A stretch of DNA of 64,000 nt from Streptomyces nojiriensis (GTDB taxonomy: Bacteria > Actinomycetota > Actinomycetes > Streptomycetales > Streptomycetaceae). Positions 59,217 through 64,000 of the stretch are shown here, in pieces. A program made the position numbers and the translations under genes. The DNA lies in contig NZ_CP071139.1 of NCBI RefSeq assembly GCF_017639205.1, positions 6,633,501-6,697,500 on the forward strand. Reading direction: 5' to 3'. The first letter of the stretch is position 1. Every line of letters begins with the position of its first letter. The notes beneath the pieces are model-generated. The model saw only the letters and a program-made list of their open reading frames with translations. It was not told the origin of the DNA and searched no databases.

Positions 59217-60701
59217 GTGAAGCTGAGCGAATTGCTGGCCGGGCAGGAGCACCACGTCCTCCAGGGTGATCCGGACACGACGCTGATCACCGCGGGAACC
59301 ACCTTCGACGCCGACCGGGTGATGCCGGGCTCGCTCTTCATCGCCGTACCCGGACACCGGGAGGGCGGCCCCGCCTCCGTCCCGCCGGCGCTGGCCCGGG
59401 GCGCCGCCGCCGTACTCGTCGACGGCAGTGAGCCCGCGCTGCCGGCCGCGGTATGGCCCCCGGGCACCTGCGCCGTCCGGGTCCCCGATACGCGGACGGC
59501 CGCCGCGGTGGTGACCTCCCGCTACTTCGGCGAGCCCGGCAGGCAGATGGAGATGGTGGCGGTCACCGGCACCAACGGGAAGACCTCCGTCTCGTACATG
59601 GTCGAGTCCGTCCTGCGGATCGCCGAGGGCTCCAGGGTGGGGGTGATCGGAACCGCCGGCAGCAGGATCGGCGATGAGCCGATCCCCATGCCGCCCTCGG
59701 TGCTGACCACGCCGGAATCCCCCGACCTGCAGTACCTGTTGGGGTACATGCGCGACCGCGGGGCCGCCGGCGTGGTGCTGGAGGCCACCTCGATGGCGCT
59801 GCTGACGCACCGCGTGGACCGTACGTTCATCGACGTCGGCGTCTTCACCAACCTCACGCAGGACCATCTGGACGACCACGGGACGATGGCGGACTACCGG
59901 GACGCCAAGCTGCGGCTCTTCCAGGGCCTGTGCCGGCGTGCGGTGGTCAACGCCGACGATCCGGTGGGCGCGTCCATCGTGTCGATGATGCCGGGTGGTT
60001 CGGTGACCACGTACGCCCTGGACCGCGCGGCCGACTACCGGGCCACCGACCTCGTGGTGAGTGCCTTGGGTACGCGGTTCACCCTCCACCACGCCGGACG
60101 CGCCTACCCGGCCTCGATCCCCGTCCCGGGCCGGTTCTCGGTGGCCAACGCGCTGGCCACCGTGGCGGCCTGCCACGTGCTGGGGCACGAGCTGGGCCCC
60201 CTGGTCGACGCGCTCGACCGGATGCCGCCGGTCCCGGGCCGGCTGGAACGCTTCCGGACCCCGCTGGGCACCTCCGTGATCGTGGACTACGCCCACTCGC
60301 CGGACTCCCTGGAGAAGGTCCTGACCACCATCCGGGGCTTCGCCCGCGGCCGGGTGATCACGGTCTTCGGCTGCGGTGGGGACCGCGACACCACCAAACG
60401 GGCCGAGATGGGCCGGATCGCCGGCACCCATTCCGACCTCTGTGTCCTGACCTCGGACAACCCCCGCAACGAGGACCCCGAGGCCATCCTGGACCAGGTC
60501 TCCCACGGACTCACTGCGAGTGGCACCCCCTTCCGGCGTTACGCCGACCGCCGCCGGGCGATCGACTTCGCCCTGTCCGAGGCGGGCCCTGACGACACGG
60601 TCCTGATCGCCGGCAAGGGCAGCGAACCGCACCAGATCGTCGGCGAGGAGCTGCTCCCCTTCAGCGACATGGCCACCGTGCGCGAACTGGCCACGCCCTA
60701 G
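59217..60701 (+). CDS. MurE-family UDP-MurNAc-tripeptide ligase (second MurE-type)
   Basis: A 494-residue Mur ligase. Walker A GTNGKTS is at 118-124, the catalytic-lysine segment is YRDAKLRLF (Lys231, normally carbamoylated), and the amino-acid-recognition motif is DNPRNEDP (414-421), the diaminopimelate-type signature rather than the lysine-type. It would add diaminopimelate to UDP-MurNAc-Ala-Glu. It lies outside the division/cell-wall (dcw) cluster, where Streptomyces normally carries murE, so it is probably a paralogue for a special wall or a peptide natural product. GTG 59217 follows GAAGGGA. It is flanked by an M20 peptidase. Confidence 0.88.
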   Translation: MKLSELLAGQEHHVLQGDPDTTLITAGTTFDADRVMPGSLFIAVPGHREGGPASVPPALARGAAAVLVDGSEPALPAAVWPPGTCAVRVPDTRTAAAVVTSRYFGEPGRQMEMVAVTGTNGKTSVSYMVESVLRIAEGSRVGVIGTAGSRIGDEPIPMPPSVLTTPESPDLQYLLGYMRDRGAAGVVLEATSMALLTHRVDRTFIDVGVFTNLTQDHLDDHGTMADYRDAKLRLFQGLCRRAVVNADDPVGASIVSMMPGGSVTTYALDRAADYRATDLVVSALGTRFTLHHAGRAYPASIPVPGRFSVANALATVAACHVLGHELGPLVDALDRMPPVPGRLERFRTPLGTSVIVDYAHSPDSLEKVLTTIRGFARGRVITVFGCGGDRDTTKRAEMGRIAGTHSDLCVLTSDNPRNEDPEAILDQVSHGLTASGTPFRRYADRRRAIDFALSEAGPDDTVLIAGKGSEPHQIVGEELLPFSDMATVRELATP

Positions 60702-60754
60702 ACCGCGCGCAGCACCGGGCTTCTGCGCCTCCGGGGCCCGCCGGGTGTGCCCCG

Positions 60755-60760
60755 TATCGT
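60755..60760 (+). promoter_or_regulatory. -10 box TATCGT, 6 nt before start
   Basis: TATCGT ends 6 nt before ATG 60767, the leaderless pattern. GAGG immediately before the ATG is too close to serve that start but could serve ATG 60773. Confidence 0.45.
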
Positions 60761-60766
60761 GAGGAC

Positions 60767-61876
60767 ATGAGGATGTACCAGAGCACTGCCGTGAGCGTTG
60801 ACGCGATGCTCGATGACCTGCGCACGCTCGTCGAGGTCGAGTCCCCGTCGCGTGACCTCGATGCCCTGAACGCTTCGGCCCGCGCCGTGGCGGCGGTCGT
60901 CGAGAGCCGGCTGGGCGGTCGGGCCGTTCTGGTGGAGAGCGAGGCCGGGCCGCACGTGCACTGGTCGGGCGGGGGTGAGCCCCGGGTGCTGATCCTCGGT
61001 CACCACGACACGGTCTTCCCGCTGGGCACCCTGGGGCGCCGCCCCTTCCGGGTCGAGGGCGGGCACGCGACGGGCCCCGGGGTCTTCGACATGCTCGGTG
61101 GGCTGGTGCAGGCCGTTCACGGCCTGGCGGCGCTGGACGACCTGTCGGGTGTGGAGGTCCTGGTGACCGCCGATGAGGAGGTCGGTTCCGCTTCCTCCCG
61201 GGCCCTGATCGAGGAGCGGGCGCGCGCTTGCGGCGCGGTGCTCGTGTTCGAGGGTGCGGCCGACGGCGGGGGCCTGAAGACGGGGCGCAAGGGGTGCGGC
61301 ACGTTCGAGGTGCTCGTCAAGGGGCGGGCGGCGCACGCCGGGCTGGAACCGGAGGCCGGGGTGAACGCGCTGGTCGAGGCGGCGCACCAGGTACTGGAGA
61401 TCGCGGCGCTGAGCAGGCCGGAGATCGGGACGACGGTGACGCCGACCGTGGCCTCGGCGGGAACCTCGGACAACGTCGTTCCGGCGGAGGCGAGGGTGCT
61501 GGTCGACGTCCGGGTGGAGTCGGCCCGGGAGAAGGACCGCGTCGAGTCGGCGCTGGCGGCCCTGGCTCCGCGTCTGGACGGGGCGGAGATCGTGGTCCGG
61601 GGGGCGGTGGGCCGGCCCCCGATGCCGGAGTCGGCGTCGGCGGAGCTGTTCGAGACGGCGCGCAGGCTGCTGCCGGGCATCGAGGGCAAGGCGGTCGGCG
61701 GCGGCAGCGACGGCAACTTCACGGGCGCGTTGGGGGTGCCTACGCTCGACGGCCTGGGAGCGGTCGGCGGCGGCGCCCATGCCGACCACGAGTACCTGGT
61801 CGTCGGCGCGATGGCGGAGCGGGCGGATCTGGTCACCGGACTGGTGAACGCGATCCGCGACGGCGCGATCCGCTGA
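60767..61876 (+). CDS. M20 family metallopeptidase (carboxypeptidase G2-like)
   Basis: A 369-residue cytoplasmic M20 zinc hydrolase. Metal-binding and catalytic positions appear in order: GHHDTVFPLG (His-x-Asp), FDMLGG (bridging Asp), TADEEVGS (catalytic Glu and ligand) and a terminal ADHEYL His. The lid/dimerisation insert carries KGRAAHAGLEPEAGVNA. Carboxypeptidase G2-type enzymes release C-terminal Glu from folates or peptides; the substrate here is not known. ATG 60767 is supported by the -10 box; ATG 60773 is in frame. It directly follows the MurE-type ligase, so cleavage of wall peptides is one possibility. Confidence 0.88.
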   Translation: MRMYQSTAVSVDAMLDDLRTLVEVESPSRDLDALNASARAVAAVVESRLGGRAVLVESEAGPHVHWSGGGEPRVLILGHHDTVFPLGTLGRRPFRVEGGHATGPGVFDMLGGLVQAVHGLAALDDLSGVEVLVTADEEVGSASSRALIEERARACGAVLVFEGAADGGGLKTGRKGCGTFEVLVKGRAAHAGLEPEAGVNALVEAAHQVLEIAALSRPEIGTTVTPTVASAGTSDNVVPAEARVLVDVRVESAREKDRVESALAALAPRLDGAEIVVRGAVGRPPMPESASAELFETARRLLPGIEGKAVGGGSDGNFTGALGVPTLDGLGAVGGGAHADHEYLVVGAMAERADLVTGLVNAIRDGAIR

Positions 61877-61903
61877 TCCTGCCGACGGGTACGAGATGCC
61901 CCG

Positions 61904-62179
61904 TCATCTCCGGCCGGCCGCCGGGCGGGGCGCGCTCAGGCGGCGCCGGGCGAGGAGGCCTCCGATGCCGGGGACGGCCGACAGAGCGACGGCCGACCGG
62001 TCCGAGTGCGGCTCGCGGGCGGTGGCGATGATGACGATCAGGTAGGCGCAGCCGTGCAGGGGGCCGACGGCCGAGGAGACCGCTTGCAGGTGGAGCGCGC
62101 CGAGGTTGCCCAACAGAACGGCCAGGCTGCCGAGTTCCAGGAGTGCGGCGGCCCGCAGGAGCCGGCTCGGGTGGTGCAC
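61904..62179 (-). CDS. Small membrane protein (DUF3817-like)
   Basis: A 91-residue protein with two to three hydrophobic segments (LLRAAALLELGSLAVLLGN; VGPLHGCAYLIVIIATAR; a weaker third) and a basic Arg/Pro tail. The pattern PLHGCAYL resembles DUF3817 (YkpB-like) integral membrane proteins, but the assignment is tentative. GTG 62179 lies 1 bp after the upstream gene's stop, so the two are translationally coupled and likely co-transcribed. Confidence 0.65.
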   Translation of the reverse strand: MHHPSRLLRAAALLELGSLAVLLGNLGALHLQAVSSAVGPLHGCAYLIVIIATAREPHSDRSAVALSAVPGIGGLLARRRLSAPRPAAGRR

Positions 62180-62180
62180 G

Positions 62181-62660
62181 TCAGGCTCCTGTGGTGGATC
62201 CGGGGCGGACGATCATCAAGACGGTCACCGTCGCCCACAGCAGGTTGAACAGTCCGGTGTGCATGCCCAGTCGGCCCACCGCCTGCAGGGCGGCATCGGC
62301 CTTCCCCGGGGCGGCGGTGCCGTCGAGGACGGCCACCGCCGCGGACTGGCGCGGGAGTACCAGGATGCCGAGCACGGCAGCGGCCGCCGCGGTCAGTGCG
62401 ATCGACGTGAGGAGCCAGGGGCTGCCCAGCACGTGGAGGCTGTGGGCGGTCGCCAGGCCGAACACCGGTACCACGACCGCGATCACGGCGTAGACCCGGC
62501 AGATGCGGTGCAGCGTACGGACCTCGGCGCGGGGCGCCGGGCTCCCGGGCTCGGCCAGGGCGCGGCGGGCCGTCGAGGGGAACATGCTGGCGGCGACGGT
62601 GACCGGGCCGATGGTGATGACCGCCGCCAGGACGTGGACGGCGAGCAGGAATTTCGTCAC
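62181..62660 (-). CDS. Four-helix membrane protein (DUF2269-like)
   Basis: A 159-residue protein with about four hydrophobic helices. The first carries a His (LLAVHVLAAVITIGP), the second region has VRTLHRICRVYAVIAVVVPVF, and the last is HTGLFNLLWATVTVLMIV. The layout resembles DUF2269-type small membrane proteins, where His residues may bind haem or metal; tentative. It starts at GTG 62660. It is the first of a two-gene operon with the coupled small protein. Confidence 0.65.
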   Translation of the reverse strand: MTKFLLAVHVLAAVITIGPVTVAASMFPSTARRALAEPGSPAPRAEVRTLHRICRVYAVIAVVVPVFGLATAHSLHVLGSPWLLTSIALTAAAAAVLGILVLPRQSAAVAVLDGTAAPGKADAALQAVGRLGMHTGLFNLLWATVTVLMIVRPGSTTGA

Positions 62661-62891
62661 GTGGGTGATCCAGGTGGTCAGGAGCGGGCGGGTGTCGAAA
62701 GGCCGCGGGAACGGGGCCGGCGGCGCGCGGACACCGACGCTAGTCGCGGTTCACGGATGCCGGAAGCGGCTGGAATGCCGTCGACCAACGGATTGTGGCC
62801 AACCGCGACCCGGGCCGGCCAGACGGCTGTGACCTGGGGGAACCGGCCCTTGTGACGACATCCCGGGGGAGAGGCCGATGCCGCGCCCAGC

Positions 62892-62897
62892 TATCGT
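62892..62897 (+). promoter_or_regulatory. -10 box TATCGT, 6 nt before start
   Basis: TATCGT ends 6 nt before ATG 62904 of the GlxA-type regulator. No Shine-Dalgarno is present; leaderless transcription is inferred. Confidence 0.5.
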
Positions 62898-62903
62898 CGG
62901 GCC

Positions 62904-63845
62904 ATGCATACCGTGGTCGTGCTCGCCCTGGACGGTGTGATCCCGTTCGACCTGTCCACCCCGATCGAGGTGTTCGCGCGGACCCGGCTTCCCGACGGCC
63001 GTCCGGCCTACCGGGTCCGTGTCTGCGCACCCGCCGAGGAGGTCGACGCCGGGGCGTTCGTGCTGCGCGCGCCGTGGCCGCTGACGGAGCTGGCCGAGGC
63101 GGACACGATCATCGTGCCGGGTGTGGCCGACCCCGCGGCGCCCGTGCCCGAGGAGGTCCTCGACGCGCTGCGGCAGGCCGCCGCACGGGGAACCAGGCTC
63201 GCCTCCATCTGTGTGGGCGCCTTCGTCCTGGCCGCCACCGGACTCCTGGACGGTCTGCGCGTCACCACCCACTGGTCGGCCGCCGGGCTGCTCGCCGAGC
63301 TCCACCCCGCCGTCGAGGTGGACCCGGGTGTGCTCTACGTGGACAACGGACAGCTGCTCACCTCGGCCGGCGCCGCCGCCGGGCTGGACCTGTGCCTGCA
63401 CATGATCCGGCGCGACCTCGGCTCGGCGGTGGCCGCGGACGCCGCCCGGCTGTCCGTCATGCCACTGGAACGCGACGGCGGGCAGGCCCAGTTCATCGTC
63501 CACGACCAGCCGCCGGCCCCGCGCGGATCGGTACTGGAGCCGCTCCTGCGCTGGATGGAGGACAACGCCCGGCGCGACCTCACCCTTGATGACATCGCCG
63601 CACAGGGCGGCATGAGCGTCCGGACCCTCAACCGGCGCTTTCGCGAACAGACCGGCACCTCGCCGTTGCAGTGGCTGCACCGGGCCCGGATCCGGCAGGC
63701 GCAGTATCTGCTGGAAACCACCGCGCACCCCGTCGAACGGATCGCCGCGCAGGTCGGCTTCGGTTCTCCCACCGCGTTCCGGGAGCGCTTCAAGCGCCTC
63801 ACAGGAACCAGTCCGCACGCCTACCGGCGCACCTTTCAGGCATAG
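62904..63845 (+). CDS. GlxA-type AraC-family regulator with DJ-1/PfpI domain
   Basis: A 313-residue regulator. Residues 1-170 form a DJ-1/PfpI glutaminase-like domain (SICVGAFVLAATGLLDG, with Cys103 at the nucleophile elbow, and THWSAAGLLAE). Residues 210-310 are a double AraC HTH (TLDDIAAQGGMSVRTLNRRF; VERIAAQVGFGSPTAFRERF). Regulators of this class respond to amides, amines or nitrogen metabolites, and the first domain probably binds the ligand without enzyme activity. The end overlaps the opposite-strand fragment by 10 bp. The divergent minus-strand membrane-protein operon may be a target. Confidence 0.9.
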   Translation: MHTVVVLALDGVIPFDLSTPIEVFARTRLPDGRPAYRVRVCAPAEEVDAGAFVLRAPWPLTELAEADTIIVPGVADPAAPVPEEVLDALRQAAARGTRLASICVGAFVLAATGLLDGLRVTTHWSAAGLLAELHPAVEVDPGVLYVDNGQLLTSAGAAAGLDLCLHMIRRDLGSAVAADAARLSVMPLERDGGQAQFIVHDQPPAPRGSVLEPLLRWMEDNARRDLTLDDIAAQGGMSVRTLNRRFREQTGTSPLQWLHRARIRQAQYLLETTAHPVERIAAQVGFGSPTAFRERFKRLTGTSPHAYRRTFQA

Positions 63846-64000
63846 GGCGAGACTTCGCCGAGGGCCCGGTTCCAGTCCATCCGGGACCAGGGGAGCGCGA
63901 GTTCGGCCCGGTCCTTAACTTGCCGCGGGGTCAGGGAGTCGACGGCGGCCGCCTCGTGGTGGCGGGCGTACACGCTGTCCACGTACCGGTGGCCGGTGTC
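63836..64000 (-). CDS. C-terminal fragment of an unrecognised protein
   Basis: Fifty-four codons open from the window end to TGA (63838-63836), so the start lies outside. The protein ends TPRQVKDRAELALPWSRMDWNRALGEVSPYA. Codon third positions are strongly G/C. It has no known motif, and the fold cannot be judged from this much. It is convergent with the GlxA-type gene and overlaps its last codons by 10 bp; no terminator lies between them. Confidence 0.6.
   Translation of the reverse strand, partial: DTGHRYVDSVYARHHEAAAVDSLTPRQVKDRAELALPWSRMDWNRALGEVSPYA

Noticed and set aside
1..64000. tRNA, rRNA, insertion sequence or prophage genes
   Set aside because: No cloverleaf-like or transposase/integrase-like sequence was seen on reading either strand.

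Overview
The window is a chromosomal segment from an actinomycete, almost certainly a Streptomyces. Coding regions are G+C-rich with nearly every third codon position G or C. GTG and TTG starts are common. Diagnostic genes are present: hrdB (principal sigma factor with a Lys/Ala-rich and acidic N-terminal region), whiH (sporulation GntR regulator) directly upstream of it, an AfsR/SARP-type regulator, and a ptsH with a DasR-type operator. From memory, the gene order (nrdJ ... rnhB ... recQ ... ABC/whiH/hrdB ... parE ... citrate synthase pair ... parC ... M16 pair ... ptsH ... GNAT/acyl-CoA synthetase ... thymidine kinase) matches a conserved core region of Streptomyces chromosomes. This is housekeeping territory with local accessory insertions, not an island. 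No transposase, phage, tRNA, rRNA or CRISPR array was seen.

Layout. 1-10.4 kb: the 3' end of nrdJ, a MerR/amidohydrolase divergent pair, a DUF1152 protein, an arylamine N-acetyltransferase, a run of small enzymes (YdbC-like, histidine phosphatase, ADP-ribosylglycohydrolase), a polytopic membrane protein, and a TetR/DHA2 efflux pair sharing two near-perfect palindromic operators. 10.5-21.7 kb: rnhB, a proline-rich protein with a helicase-like tail, a hypothetical protein, RecQ carrying a phosphoribosyltransferase-like C-terminus, a DUF4192 protein, a glycogen-debranching-type enzyme, a Nudix protein with a DNA-binding-type tail, and a single-chain ABC ATPase-permease. 21.8-28.7 kb: whiH, hrdB, a secreted trypsin, a small zinc-ribbon protein and parE. 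28.8-38.6 kb: an acetate-permease-like operon (DUF485 + SSS symporter) convergent with a CitA/DcuS-type two-component system, a cupin/DUF4267/hemerythrin operon, and a 1113-residue SARP-ATPase regulator. 38.6-47 kb: divergent citrate synthases (one with an HTH domain), a CobW-family GTPase, an Mrr nuclease-TerD fusion, and parC. 47-58.5 kb: an M16 peptidase pair, a c-di-AMP riboswitch with an M23 peptidase, a GntR regulator, a 0.7-kb repeat-rich spacer, ptsH, a GNAT/acyl-CoA-synthetase protein, DUF5998, an alkaline-phosphatase-fold enzyme and thymidine kinase. 58.6-64 kb is more variable: two small genes, a second MurE-type ligase, an M20 peptidase, two small membrane proteins, a GlxA-type regulator and a truncated gene.

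Themes. Topoisomerase IV is split across the window (parE at 26.5 kb, parC at 44.5 kb). Central-carbon and acetate functions recur: symporter, two citrate synthases, a Pat-like acetyltransferase and HPr. Many genes have a TANNNT hexamer ending 6-8 nt before the start codon, suggesting leaderless transcripts. Several intergenic regions hold strong perfect hairpins.

The most unusual items are the Mrr-TerD fusion, the RecQ-phosphoribosyltransferase fusion, the HTH-citrate synthase facing a second citrate synthase with Glu at the usual catalytic Asp, an array of three 11-bp repeats before the SARP gene, paired DnaA-box-like sites upstream of recQ, and a 56-bp minisatellite beside ptsH. Everything here was read by eye; no homology search was run, and family names are recognised from motifs.
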